Positions 35,694 through 44,753 are shown, counted from the first letter of the stretch. The stretch: DNA of 63,836 nt from Bin87 sp034421995 (GCA_034421995.1 DAOUJY010000094.1:1-63836); one strand, 5' to 3'. Numbers and translations are program-made. The notes: generated by a model not told the origin, from the sequence alone.

Positions 35694-37808
35694 ATGGCCG
35701 ATTACCGCAAGCACGAGGCGCAGGAATGGGCCTGGCAAACGCTGAAAGGGCAATGGACCACCCTGGTCACTCCGTTTACGCCGGACAACCGAGTGGATAC
35801 CGAGGGATTGCGCCGCAACATTCGCCACGTGCAGAGCCTGGGCGTGCGCGGCGGCGGCTGTACCTGGAACATGGGCGAATTCTGGAGCCTCACCGAGTCC
35901 GAGCGCCGGCTGGTGATGGACACTGTGGCGGATGAGGCCGCTGGACACTGGTTGATCGGCGCCCACGTGACGCACACCTCTCTGAACGAGAGCATCGCGT
36001 TGGCCAACCACGCCGAGCAACGCGGTTTCGACCTGCTCATTATCGCCCCGTCGTACATGGTTACCAAGACCGAGGACCAGGTTGTCGATTTTGTCCGCCA
36101 GGTCGCCGACACCACTGACCTTGCGATCATGTTCTACAACTCCCCCCAGTTCGGCATCACCATCAGCCCCCAGGGTTTGAAGCGGCTCTGCGCCATCCCC
36201 AATGTGGTGGGGGTCAAGGAAGCCAGTTTCAACCAGCAGATCTCCATCGAAACCCACCTCCTCGTCGGCCGGGACGCCATCATCAGCACGCCGGACGAAT
36301 GGATCTTCCATAAGGCCAAGGAGTTGGGGTTCCACCAGCAGGTAATGTTCGCCAACACCTCCGACTGGCGTTTCGACACCCCGCGCCACAACTACTACAC
36401 CCAGTTCATCGACCGGGCCACCGCCGGCGACCATGACATGGAGTTCTACAACCACTACCTGAAGGACATCAAAGCGCTGTCCGACAAGTGGTGGGGCGGC
36501 ACCATGAAGAAGATGGGCGGCGCGTTGCCCGTCGCCATGTGCAAAGCCTGGGGCGAGATGATGGGCATGGCCGGCGGTAGCGTCCGCGCTCCGCTGGTTG
36601 ACCTCACCACGGAGGAAAAGGCCGAGCTGTGGAGCGAACTGGAACCCCTGCTGCCCCAGGCAGCGCCGGCCCAACCGGCTCGGGAGATCATACAGGGCCG
36701 GCCCCACGCGCCGTGGCTCAACGGTTCGCCGATGGCGAACGTTCGCGACGGACGCAGCGGTCTCAACGAATCGGGCATGATGCTGCTGGTCAGCGCCCAG
36801 AATAAAGCCGAGGCCATGGAGGCCGACCGGGGCGGGGCCGACATCATCGACCTGAAAAACCTGCAAGAAGCGCTGGTGGGCTCAGCCCATCCAAATCTGG
36901 TACGGGAAGTTCGGGACATCATCCCGGCGCACAAGCACGTGAGCGTAACCCTGGGCGTGGTGCCCAACCAGCCCGGCACCGTGGCCATGGCGGTTCACGC
37001 GGCGGCAATGATGGATGCCACCTCCGTCAAGGTGGGCTTCCAGGTCGCCAATTACGAAACGGCCGTGGAGGTCTTGCAGGAAGCCCGCGCCGCCATCGGC
37101 AACGCCGACACCAAGCTCATCGGTTCCCTCTTCGCCGACAACCTGCTGTTCGAGGGCGGCCTGGACCCGCACCTGATGGTGCAGCTGGCCGTGGATGGCG
37201 AATGCGACGGCTTCCTCATCGACACGCTGACCAAGGACGGGCGCAACCTGTTCGACTTCATGCCCGAACCCGTCCTGCGGGACATGGTGATGGAGGCCAA
37301 GCAAGCCGGCCTGAGCACCGCCCTCAGCGGCCACCTCAAGCTGGAAAATCTGGACGAACTGGCCCGCATCAACCCCGACATCGTGGGTGTGCGCGGCGCG
37401 GTTTGCTCCAGCGGCGAACGCGACCGGGGGGTGGCCTGGGAAGCCGTGGCCTACTTCAAGGAGCAGCTGGACCTGCGCAAGAGCGGCGTAATCGACGTGC
37501 GCGCCCCGGTGGGCGCCGCTCCCAGCGGCAATGGCTACGGGAACGGCCACAGCAACGGCAATGGCAACACCGGCTGGACCGTGATCGACGGTCGCGGCAA
37601 GAACTGCGCCGGCGTCATCGCCGCGCTGAGCCGCCAGATGGAATACGACCGCACGTCGTTCATCGAAGCCATCCTTCACGACGCGCTGAACATCTACGAC
37701 GTCATCTACTGGGCGGAGCAAGCCGGCCACCGTCTGCTCACCCAGCGCAAGGAAGACGACGGCACGTTGCGCGTCCTCATCCAGCCCTACGGCAACGGCA
37801 GCCATTAA
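35694..37808 (+). CDS. Three-domain fusion: DapA-like aldolase, MfnB-like furan synthase, TusA-like domain
   Basis: The 704 residues form three parts. Residues 15-320 are a DapA/N-acetylneuraminate-lyase TIM barrel with Schiff-base Lys175 (VVGVKEAS), Tyr148 (MFYNSP) and an NMGEFWSLT motif at the GTTGE position. Residues 361-595 match MfnB (DUF556), which makes the furan precursor of methanofuran from two glyceraldehyde-3-phosphates; family-conserved residues are Lys388 (DIIDLKN), Lys446 (SVKVGF), Asp510 and Lys514 (LIDTLTKDG). After a Gly/Asn linker (606-626), residues 628-698 resemble TusA/SirA, with Cys638 in DGRGKNCAG and WAEQAGHRLL. GGAGG stands 9 bases before the ATG. Family matches are by recognition, not search. 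The product is unknown; a furan-type or sulfur-bearing cofactor route is inference. Confidence 0.8.
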   Translation: MADYRKHEAQEWAWQTLKGQWTTLVTPFTPDNRVDTEGLRRNIRHVQSLGVRGGGCTWNMGEFWSLTESERRLVMDTVADEAAGHWLIGAHVTHTSLNESIALANHAEQRGFDLLIIAPSYMVTKTEDQVVDFVRQVADTTDLAIMFYNSPQFGITISPQGLKRLCAIPNVVGVKEASFNQQISIETHLLVGRDAIISTPDEWIFHKAKELGFHQQVMFANTSDWRFDTPRHNYYTQFIDRATAGDHDMEFYNHYLKDIKALSDKWWGGTMKKMGGALPVAMCKAWGEMMGMAGGSVRAPLVDLTTEEKAELWSELEPLLPQAAPAQPAREIIQGRPHAPWLNGSPMANVRDGRSGLNESGMMLLVSAQNKAEAMEADRGGADIIDLKNLQEALVGSAHPNLVREVRDIIPAHKHVSVTLGVVPNQPGTVAMAVHAAAMMDATSVKVGFQVANYETAVEVLQEARAAIGNADTKLIGSLFADNLLFEGGLDPHLMVQLAVDGECDGFLIDTLTKDGRNLFDFMPEPVLRDMVMEAKQAGLSTALSGHLKLENLDELARINPDIVGVRGAVCSSGERDRGVAWEAVAYFKEQLDLRKSGVIDVRAPVGAAPSGNGYGNGHSNGNGNTGWTVIDGRGKNCAGVIAALSRQMEYDRTSFIEAILHDALNIYDVIYWAEQAGHRLLTQRKEDDGTLRVLIQPYGNGSH

Positions 37809-37836
37809 CGCTGGCTCCGAAAGCTTGTTTTCACGC

Positions 37837-37860
37837 GGGGCGGGTCTCTAAACCCGCCCC
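37837..37860 (+). terminator. Hairpin after the fusion gene
   Basis: Stem GGGGCGGGT / ACCCGCCCC with a 6-base loop, 28 bases after the stop codon. Its core sequence belongs to the same family as the repeats at 43402 and 47015. There is no clear T-run, so it may be a Rho-assisted terminator or a 3' stabiliser. Confidence 0.55.
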
Positions 37861-37905
37861 GGTATGTTACATTGAATCAGCCGGGTTAACGCCAGCGCGA
37901 AAGTG

Positions 37906-38595
37906 ATGACGACCACTACGGACATAAGCGACCTGATTCCGGAAGAAGCCGCGCTGGTGCGGCGGATGTTGCAGGAAATTGCCCTGTATCCGCAAATCAG
38001 AGAGCCGATGCTGCGGTTTTTACTCGCTGAGGATTTCCCGGCCCTGGTCGCTCTGGTGCGGGAAAACTCCGACAACATCCGGCTGATTCTGGAGCGGCTC
38101 AGCGTGGTAGAAGAAGCAGTAGTGCGCACCGACCGCGCAGTGCGGGTTTTGCAAGGGCAGGTGGGAGCATTGAGAGGGACTTCTTACGAGGACAGATGTC
38201 GTGAGCAGATTGCCGCCGTTCTTGACGGCTATCTGGCCCGCGCCGTGCCAGCCGACCGGGAGCGCATTAACACGCTGTTGGTCAACGCCCGCCACGCAGG
38301 ACAAATCACCCGGGCCGAGCTCATCGACGGCTACAATGCGGACATCATCGCCCGCGCCATGGATGACGACGCCGAAACCGTGATACTGGCCGTCGTCGAA
38401 GTATCCGTCACTTTCAATCGGCAGGATTTGGAAATTGCCGCCCGTCGCGCCGAACTGATTGGTCGGATTGCCGGAGCCCCCACCGCTGCCTATCTGGCCA
38501 CGCAGCACGACTGGCCCGACGCGATGAACATTGCCGCCGCCGATTTGGACGTGACCATCATCAGTTACCCTCTCGACGATTTTGCAGAATATTGA
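37906..38595 (+). CDS. Coiled-coil protein with PD-(D/E)XK-like C-terminal half
   Basis: About 229 residues. The first third is helical and likely coiled coil (LVRENSDNIRLILERLSVVEEAVVRTDRAVRVLQGQ region, 45-85). The C-terminal half has a degenerate nuclease core: NADIIARAMDDDAE with the acidic residue, then VILAVVEVSVTFNRQDLE, where the usual Lys of ExK is Ser. This architecture occurs in uncharacterised proteins common in Chloroflexota and cyanobacteria. The start could be GTG 37903 or ATG 37906. It is convergent with the Uma2 gene at 38650. Function unknown. Confidence 0.75.
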   Translation: MTTTTDISDLIPEEAALVRRMLQEIALYPQIREPMLRFLLAEDFPALVALVRENSDNIRLILERLSVVEEAVVRTDRAVRVLQGQVGALRGTSYEDRCREQIAAVLDGYLARAVPADRERINTLLVNARHAGQITRAELIDGYNADIIARAMDDDAETVILAVVEVSVTFNRQDLEIAARRAELIGRIAGAPTAAYLATQHDWPDAMNIAAADLDVTIISYPLDDFAEY

Positions 38596-38649
38596 CCGGG
38601 TCTGGCGGGTGTGCAGCTCCCCGTTAAGCGAGGTGCTGTCAAACTACGG

Positions 38650-39411
38650 CTACAACTGCTGTCTGTGGATCTGCTCCCTGAGGCGGGCGAGTTCGGCTTC
38701 GGCGGCGTCCGCCCGAGTTTGCTCGGCCTCAGCGCGGGCTTCCGCGACAATGCGGGCCGCCTGCTCGGCCTGGGCGCGGGCTTCCGCGGCGACTCGCTTG
38801 TCTATCGTCAGACCCGTAACCGGGTCCAGCACGTCGAACTCCTGCCGGCCGCCCCAATGGAACACCACGTCCAGCAACTCGCTGTGTCCGCGCTCTGAAC
38901 CATCCTCGCCCAACTCCAACTCATACTCCTCATACTGGCCGTCAACCAGCCGCTCCCCGATAATTGCCTGTCCGTAGAGCTGGCCGCCGGTGGGGTCGAA
39001 CCGCCAGTACTCGGCTATTTGTAACCGCTGGTACAACTCCCGCTTCCAGCCCAGGTCGTTCGCCGCTGTGCTCGGCGACGCCACTTCCATCACGAAGTCC
39101 GGCGCCTTGCCCGTCTCCCAGATCCAGAAATTTGGCAGGTTCTCCCGTATCCCGTCGTTGTCCACGTCAAAAGCGATGAAGAGGTCCGGCCCGACGCGCG
39201 CGTTGCCGTTGGTAATGTCGTAGGATATGAACACCGTTCCCGAAATGAACACGTCCGGAATGTCTTCGTAGCGCTCGGCCAGCAGATGCGCGATGCGGCG
39301 GATGGGAAGGTCTTGCTGCATACTGTCGTCTTCCCGTTCTTTCTCTTCATAGAAGATGTCAGGGAGGGTCCGCACTTTCCAGGCGTTGGTGATTATTCTG
39401 GTGGCTGCCAT
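38650..39411 (-). CDS. Uma2-family PD-(D/E)XK protein with coiled-coil tail
   Basis: The 253-residue protein has the Uma2 core (VGPDLFIAFDVD, then PDFVMEVASPSTAANDLGWKR) and YRFDP-like WRFDPTGGQLYG. From about residue 205 onward it is an Ala/Glu/Arg-rich helix (EARAQAEQAARIVAEAR), a common extra tail in this family that suggests oligomerisation. GGAGG is close before the ATG at 39411. It is only distantly related to the tandem pair at 7-8.6 kb. Function unknown. Confidence 0.88.
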   Translation of the reverse strand: MAATRIITNAWKVRTLPDIFYEEKEREDDSMQQDLPIRRIAHLLAERYEDIPDVFISGTVFISYDITNGNARVGPDLFIAFDVDNDGIRENLPNFWIWETGKAPDFVMEVASPSTAANDLGWKRELYQRLQIAEYWRFDPTGGQLYGQAIIGERLVDGQYEEYELELGEDGSERGHSELLDVVFHWGGRQEFDVLDPVTGLTIDKRVAAEARAQAEQAARIVAEARAEAEQTRADAAEAELARLREQIHRQQL

Positions 39412-39602
39412 GGGAGGGCCTCCGGCACTGGATGGTCGAGCAGTGTGGGCTGATTGTATGGGGTTTGGCCGGCGTTCTCAACGGGCGAACGGAACGAGTT
39501 TCGTTGACCGGCTATCCGCCGGGCCATATAATCGCCAACGAGCCGGTCACGGTGGCCGCTGGGGGGAATCGTCGGGGTTGTGGCCGGTATTGGAGGGCTG
39601 GA

Positions 39603-40523
39603 ATGGCTCGTTTCGATTACCTGGAGCCGCATTCCCTTGACGAGGCGCTGGGGATGCTGACCGAGCATGGCGACAGGGCGCGGCTGGTGGCCGGCAGCAC
39701 CGACTTCCTGGTGCGTTGGCGCACCGGCGTGTGGCGTCCTGAGACCGTAGTGTGTATGCAACACGTGCCGGATCTGGGTGACATCACTTTCAACGATGAC
39801 GATGGCCTCACCCTGGGCGCTTTAGTGACCGTGGAGGACATCGAGCGGAGCGACGTTGTACGTAACGTTTACCCCGCGCTGGCCGCCGGCGCAACGGCCT
39901 TCGCCGGGGTGCAGGTTCGCAATCTGGCCACCGTGGTCGGCAACATCTGCAACGCCTCGCCGGCCGGCGATACCCTGCCGGCGTTGCTGGCTTACGATAC
40001 TCGGTGCCGCATTGTCGGGCCTGGCGGCGAACGATGGTTGCCTCTGGATGAGGTCTTCGTGGGGCCGGGCCAAACGGCGCTGGCCCAGGGCGAGATTATG
40101 ACCGAACTTCGCCTGCCAACTCCCGCGCCGAACACCGGCGGCCTGTACATCAAGCACAGCCCCCGGGGCGCCATGGACATTTCGGCGGTGGGCGTCGCGT
40201 CGGTGGTGAGCCTGGCCGGCGACGGAACCTGCGCCCGCGTGCGCATCGCCCTGGGCGCCGTCGCGCCGACCCCAATGCGAGCCAACGGCGCTGAGGGACG
40301 CCTGGTCGGCCAGCAACCCGACGCCGCCAACATCGCGGAAGCGGCGCGCATCGCAGCCCAGGCATCCCGCCCCATCGCCGACGTGCGCAGCGGCGCAGAA
40401 TATCGCCGGGAAATCGCCCGCGTCCTGACGGAACGCACCTTGCAACACGCCGCAGCCACCGCCGGCGGCGATGCGCCGACTTTTGAGGACATCCGCCGTC
40501 TGGCCGTGCAGACCGCGTGGTAA
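39603..40523 (+). CDS. Molybdenum hydroxylase FAD-binding subunit (CoxM/XdhB type)
   Basis: The 306-residue subunit binds FAD and passes electrons out of the complex. It has LVAGSTDFL in the N-terminal FAD site, the signature ATVVGNICNASPAGDTLPALLA and a CO_deh_flav_C-type end (SAEYRREIARVL-like GAEYRREIARVL). ATG 39603 is the start fitting the family (ARFDYLEPHSLDEAL); the frame is open further upstream, but that part is not conserved-looking. It is the first gene of an FAD - 2Fe-2S - Mo subunit operon. Confidence 0.92.
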   Translation: MARFDYLEPHSLDEALGMLTEHGDRARLVAGSTDFLVRWRTGVWRPETVVCMQHVPDLGDITFNDDDGLTLGALVTVEDIERSDVVRNVYPALAAGATAFAGVQVRNLATVVGNICNASPAGDTLPALLAYDTRCRIVGPGGERWLPLDEVFVGPGQTALAQGEIMTELRLPTPAPNTGGLYIKHSPRGAMDISAVGVASVVSLAGDGTCARVRIALGAVAPTPMRANGAEGRLVGQQPDAANIAEAARIAAQASRPIADVRSGAEYRREIARVLTERTLQHAAATAGGDAPTFEDIRRLAVQTAW

Positions 40524-40538
40524 AACAATACCAATATC

Positions 40539-40575
40539 CCCTCTCCCTTGATGGGAGAGGGTTAGGGTGAGGGTG
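40539..40575 (+). repeat. CCCTCTCCC hairpin repeat, copy 1
   Basis: Nine-base-pair stem CCCTCTCCC / GGGAGAGGG around TTGAT (40539-40561) followed by TTAGGGTGAGGGTG. It ends 8 bases before the start codon of the 2Fe-2S subunit. An almost identical copy stands at 49298-49334, directly before trmD. Both lie in the presumed 5' leader or intercistronic mRNA. Confidence 0.85.
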
Positions 40576-40583
40576 AAAACCTG

Positions 40584-41060
40584 ATGAAACAGCCGCTAAT
40601 CCTGTCAATCAACGGCGAAAACCGGCAGATGCTGGTGGAGCCGTTCTATTCGCTGCTGGACTGCCTGCGCGACGAAGCGCAGCTTACCGGAACCAAGAAG
40701 GGTTGCGACGAAGGCGACTGCGGAGCCTGTACCGTCCTGATGGACGGCAAGCCCGTCACGTCGTGCCTGGTGCTGGCTCACAGCGCCCACGACGCGCAGG
40801 TCACCACCATTGAAGGGTTGGCCGGCGTTGATGGCCTCAGCCCGGTTCAGAAGGCATTCGTCGAACATGGTGGACTGCAATGCGGTTTCTGCATCCCCGG
40901 CCTGATCATGTCGGCTACCGGGTTTTTGCAGGAGAACCCCGACCCCACCGAGGAAGAAGTGCGGTTCGCCATCGGCGGCAACCTGTGCCGCTGTACCGGA
41001 TACGCGCGGGTGGTGGAGGCCATCATGGCCGCCGCCCAAGAGATGCGAAACGCTGGCTGA
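40584..41060 (+). CDS. Molybdenum hydroxylase 2Fe-2S subunit (CoxS type)
   Basis: The 158-residue electron-transfer subunit carries two [2Fe-2S] clusters. Ligands are Cys41, Cys46, Cys49 (GCDEGDCGACT) and Cys61 for the plant-type cluster, and Cys100, Cys103 (CGFC), Cys135 and Cys137 (CRCTGY) for the helical one. Length is typical. It lies between the FAD and Mo subunits, completing the heterotrimer. Confidence 0.96.
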   Translation: MKQPLILSINGENRQMLVEPFYSLLDCLRDEAQLTGTKKGCDEGDCGACTVLMDGKPVTSCLVLAHSAHDAQVTTIEGLAGVDGLSPVQKAFVEHGGLQCGFCIPGLIMSATGFLQENPDPTEEEVRFAIGGNLCRCTGYARVVEAIMAAAQEMRNAG

Positions 41061-41093
41061 TCGGCTCACCCCGGCGCGATGGAGGCATTTGAT

Positions 41094-43379
41094 ATGACGA
41101 CGACGCAGTTCAAAGTCCTGGAGAGAAACCATCCCCGCGTGGACGCCCACGACAAGGTGACCGGCCGCGCCGCCTATGCGTCCGACGTGTACCTGCCGGG
41201 AATGCTGGCCTGCAAGCTGCTGCCCAGCGCGCGCAACCACGCCCGCATCAACCGGCTGGATACCAGCAAGGCCGCCGCGCTGCCCGGCGTGCGCTGCATC
41301 GTAACCGGAACGGACTTCCCTGACATCCGTTACGGATCGGGCGCATTGCGGGACCGCTACGTGATGCCCCGCGAGGTGGTGAACTTCGTCGGCGAACCCA
41401 TCGCGGCGGTGGCTGCCGACGACGAGGCGACGGCGCAGGAAGCCATCGAACTTATTGAGGTGGAGTACGAAGACCTGCCTTCGGTCGTCAACCCGCTGGA
41501 CGCCATGGGCGACGACGCTCCTACCGTGCATCCCGATGTCGAGAGCTACGAGGGCTATGGCTTCACCCTGGGCCACAACGTCAGCACGCTGCTGGACGCC
41601 GACCGCGGCGACGTGGAGCAGGCATTCCAGGACGCCGACGTCGTCGTGGAAGACGTGTATCGTTCCCAGGGCATTAACCAGGGCTTCCTGGAACCCATGG
41701 CCTGCGTCGCCGATGTCGAACCTAACGGCCGCCTGGTGATCTACGCCTCCACCCAGGGTCCGTACCAGATCCGCGCCGGCTTGGCGGCAGCGCTGGAGAT
41801 CCCGGTGTCGCGCATTCGGGTCGTGGCGATGGAGTTGGGTGGCGGCTTCGGCGCCAAACTCCGGCTGGCATTCGAGGCGTTCCCGGCGTTGCTGGCGATG
41901 AAGACGGGTCGCCCGGTCAAACTGGTCAACACGCGGGAAGAAGTTTTCACCATGAACGGCCCGCGCCTGCCGGTGACCAACTACATCCGCTCCGGCGTCA
42001 TGCGCGACGGCACTATCACTGCCCGGGAGGCGTACACCATCTTCGACGTCGGGGCGTACCTGGGCGCCGGGCCTAACTCCGGCATCGGCCACGGCATTGG
42101 CGCCTACCGGGTGCCCAACTTCCGCCTGCGCTCCTACGGCGTCTATACCAACAAGATCTACGTGGGATCCTACCGGGCGTCGGGCGTGGCTGACATGACC
42201 TTCGCGGTGGAATCCCACATGGACCACATCGCCCAGGAACTTGGCATCGACCCCTTCGACCTGCGGGTGCATAACGCCCTGCGCGAAGGCGATGTCTCCG
42301 TGAGCGGCGCCGTGGTGCCCACCAACGGCCTCATGGAAACCCTGGAGGCCATCCGGGAAAAGATGGACTGGCCCCGCGACCTGGAGGACGGCCACGGCCT
42401 GGGTCTGGCGCTGTGCGAATGGCGCAGCGGCAGCGGCCCGTCCACCGCGGCCATCAGCGTCAACGACGACGGCACCGTGAGCCTGTTGACCGGCTCCACC
42501 GACATCTCCGGTAGCGACACGTCCTTGGCCGCCATCGCCGCCGAAGCCCTGGGCATCCCCATGGAGAGCGTCATCGTCGCCAAGCGCGACACTGACATGG
42601 CTCCCTACACCGGGCAGTCGGGCGGCAGCCGTGTCGTGTACAGCCAGGGCACGGCGGTGTTCCGCGCGGCGGAGGACACCATCCAGAAGCTGACGGCGCT
42701 GGCCTCCGAGCGGCTGGGCGTGCCGGAGGACGCCCTCGGTTGCGAGGACGGGCGCATCTACGTCCTGGACAACGAACCCCAGGGACTGACCTTCGCCCAG
42801 TTGGCGGCGGCCAGCATCACCTCCCGCCGTGGTCCCATCATCGGTACGGCATCGCTCTCCAGTATGCCCTACACTCCGGTTTTCGCCGCCCAGGCGGCCG
42901 AGGTCAAGGTGGACCGGGATACCGGGCAGGTCAAGGTACTGCGGTATGTACAGGCCCAGGACGTTGGAACGGCTATCAACCCGATGGCGGTTGAAGGGCA
43001 GTTGGATGGCGGCGTGGTGCAGGGCATCGGACGGGCGTTGACGGAAGATCAGCAATTCGACCCGGACACCGGCGCGGTACGAAACCCGTCCTTCGCGTCG
43101 TATCTGATGCCCTTGGCAATCGACCTGCCCGAGTCGGAGATCGTTTTGGTCAATGTGCCGGCGCCCGACGGCCCCTTCGGAGCCCGCGCCGTGGCGGAAC
43201 CCCCCGGCTTCGGCCCGCCGGCCGCCATCGCCAACGCCGTGTACGACGCTGTGGGCGTGCGCGTGAAGGAACTGCCCCTTTCCGGGGAGCGGGTGTTGGC
43301 CGCGCTGAAAGGAGAGGCCGAAGATATACCTTTCGACGTCGACTCGTTGCGACGCGCCGAGGGGATCATAGCCGATTAG
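41094..43379 (+). CDS. Molybdenum hydroxylase Mo-binding subunit (CoxL/XdhA-like)
   Basis: About 761 residues, xanthine-oxidase-family catalytic subunit, using Mo-MCD cofactor for hydroxylation of aldehydes or N-heterocycles. Visible are ELGGGFGAKLRL, the active-site loop VGSYRASGVAD, and the catalytic Glu region FGARAVAEPPGFG. The loop lacks the CSFR signature of form I CO dehydrogenase, so CO is unlikely as substrate. ATG 41094 is preferred because GGAGG lies 8 bases upstream; ATG 41079 is also in frame. It is the last gene of the three-subunit operon; an MFS transporter follows after a repeat. Substrate unknown. Confidence 0.94.
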   Translation: MTTTQFKVLERNHPRVDAHDKVTGRAAYASDVYLPGMLACKLLPSARNHARINRLDTSKAAALPGVRCIVTGTDFPDIRYGSGALRDRYVMPREVVNFVGEPIAAVAADDEATAQEAIELIEVEYEDLPSVVNPLDAMGDDAPTVHPDVESYEGYGFTLGHNVSTLLDADRGDVEQAFQDADVVVEDVYRSQGINQGFLEPMACVADVEPNGRLVIYASTQGPYQIRAGLAAALEIPVSRIRVVAMELGGGFGAKLRLAFEAFPALLAMKTGRPVKLVNTREEVFTMNGPRLPVTNYIRSGVMRDGTITAREAYTIFDVGAYLGAGPNSGIGHGIGAYRVPNFRLRSYGVYTNKIYVGSYRASGVADMTFAVESHMDHIAQELGIDPFDLRVHNALREGDVSVSGAVVPTNGLMETLEAIREKMDWPRDLEDGHGLGLALCEWRSGSGPSTAAISVNDDGTVSLLTGSTDISGSDTSLAAIAAEALGIPMESVIVAKRDTDMAPYTGQSGGSRVVYSQGTAVFRAAEDTIQKLTALASERLGVPEDALGCEDGRIYVLDNEPQGLTFAQLAAASITSRRGPIIGTASLSSMPYTPVFAAQAAEVKVDRDTGQVKVLRYVQAQDVGTAINPMAVEGQLDGGVVQGIGRALTEDQQFDPDTGAVRNPSFASYLMPLAIDLPESEIVLVNVPAPDGPFGARAVAEPPGFGPPAAIANAVYDAVGVRVKELPLSGERVLAALKGEAEDIPFDVDSLRRAEGIIAD

Positions 43380-43401
43380 CGATTTGGCCAAACCGATCAA
43401 T

Positions 43402-43430
43402 GTAGGGGCGGGTTTGGAACCCGCCCCACC
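43402..43430. repeat. GTAGGGGCG family repeat (imperfect)
   Basis: GTAGGGGCGGGTTT followed by GGAACCCGCCCCACC; one arm deviates from the perfect copies. It lies between the Mo-subunit stop and the MFS gene, where it may act as a terminator-like hairpin. Confidence 0.8.
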
Positions 43431-43460
43431 TTTGCATTAGGCTTGCAGGTCAGGTCCGGG

Positions 43461-44687
43461 ATGCACTCTGCTGCTGCCCAGCCCATAGCCAGCAATTACC
43501 GCTGGGTGATGGGCGGCTTGTCGCTGGCCGCCCACCTGGTGCTGGGGCTGAACCTGTTCGGCATCTCGCCGGTATTGCCCCTCGTCATCGAGGACTACCA
43601 GATCAACCGGGTGACCGCCGGGCTGCTGATCTCGCTGCCCATGCTGGTGGGCGCGGCGCTCGGAATTCCCGGCGGTATGCTGGTCGCCAGTATCGGCGTC
43701 AGGCGCGCCAACCTCATTGCCTGGATTGCCATGGCGATCCTGGCCATGTCGTTCCTCTCCCCAAACTTCGCCGCCATGCTCATTCTGCGTCTGGCCTACG
43801 GGGTTGGCCTGGCGATGACCATAACGTCCACCGGCCCGCTGCTCATGGGCTGGTTCTCGCAGAAAGAAGTGCTGGTGATGAACGCCCTCAACACCGCGCT
43901 GGTAAGCCTGGGTGTAGCCATCTCAGTAGCCGGCGCGGCTCCCCTGGCCGCCATGACGGACTGGAAAATCGCCATGAGCCTTTTCGGCGTGTTGGGTGTG
44001 GCCGGAGTCGTGGCGTGGGCCGTGGCGGGGCGCGACGCGCCTTTCAGCGGTTCGCGCCCGGCGCCGATTACATTGCGCCAAACCTTGGGAGTGTTGCGGG
44101 GCCGCACGGTGGTCCTGTTGGTTCTGACCGATGCCGGTGTCCTGGTGCAGTACACTGCGTTGACGGGTTGGCTGCCGACCTTTTTCAACGAGCATCGCGG
44201 TATGTCCCTTGCTGAAGCGGGCCTGGTAACCGGCGTGCTCCCCTTCATCGGCGTATTCGCCGTTCTGCTGGGCGGCGCTTTGCCGCTGCGCTTCGGTTCC
44301 GCCCGCCCTATCTTCCTGATTTCGGGCGTTGCCGCCGCCTTGGGCGGCATCGGGACGTTTCTGCTGCCCGGAACCACCGCAATATACGTCGCCGCGGCCG
44401 TACTCGGGTTCGGCTCCTGGTTCTATGTGCCGATGCTGCTCACCTTGCCCCTCCGCATGAGCGACATCACTCCCCAGAATCTGGCGGTAATCTACGGCTC
44501 GATCATGACCTTTTCCGGGATCGCCATGTTCGCGTCGCCAATCCTGGCGGGAGCCTTCCGAGATATTGCCGGCTCCTTTTTGCCGGGATTCCTCGTCTGC
44601 TGGGCCATGAGTTGGACGGCGCTGTTGGCCGGCGTCCTGTTGCCCCGTGAAGTCACCCGCGCGCCGGCGTCTCCGGAGTCACGCTGA
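43461..44687 (+). CDS. MFS transporter
   Basis: The protein, about 408 residues, has 12 hydrophobic segments. The N-terminal half has GLLISLPMLVGAALGIPGGM and a short cytoplasmic loop with GVRRANLIAW. It resembles the cyanate/nitrate-type (CynX/NarK) subfamily in its general layout, but I cannot assign a substrate. The start is ATG 43461; a TTG at 43443 is possible. Placement after the molybdenum hydroxylase suggests it may move that enzyme's substrate or product (inference). Confidence 0.87.
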   Translation: MHSAAAQPIASNYRWVMGGLSLAAHLVLGLNLFGISPVLPLVIEDYQINRVTAGLLISLPMLVGAALGIPGGMLVASIGVRRANLIAWIAMAILAMSFLSPNFAAMLILRLAYGVGLAMTITSTGPLLMGWFSQKEVLVMNALNTALVSLGVAISVAGAAPLAAMTDWKIAMSLFGVLGVAGVVAWAVAGRDAPFSGSRPAPITLRQTLGVLRGRTVVLLVLTDAGVLVQYTALTGWLPTFFNEHRGMSLAEAGLVTGVLPFIGVFAVLLGGALPLRFGSARPIFLISGVAAALGGIGTFLLPGTTAIYVAAAVLGFGSWFYVPMLLTLPLRMSDITPQNLAVIYGSIMTFSGIAMFASPILAGAFRDIAGSFLPGFLVCWAMSWTALLAGVLLPREVTRAPASPESR

Positions 44688-44698
44688 GGCGCAAAGCA

Positions 44699-44731
44699 AT
44701 CGCCCCCGTTACTATCGTCAACGGGGGCGAT
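44699..44731. terminator. Bidirectional hairpin between convergent genes
   Basis: Perfect 12-base-pair stem ATCGCCCCCGTT / AACGGGGGCGAT around a 9-base loop, 12 bases after the MFS stop and 23 bases past the end of the convergent small gene at 44754. Neither side has a strong T-run. Confidence 0.65.
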
Positions 44732-44753
44732 GCTGGGCGCTGTCTGAGCGAGC

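Noticed and set aside
41094..43379. Form I CO dehydrogenase large subunit
   Set aside because: The active-site loop lacks the CSFR motif.
40605..43400. A 931-codon open frame on the minus strand
   Set aside because: It lies opposite the well-supported molybdenum hydroxylase genes and has no family features; it is a by-product of high G+C codon use.
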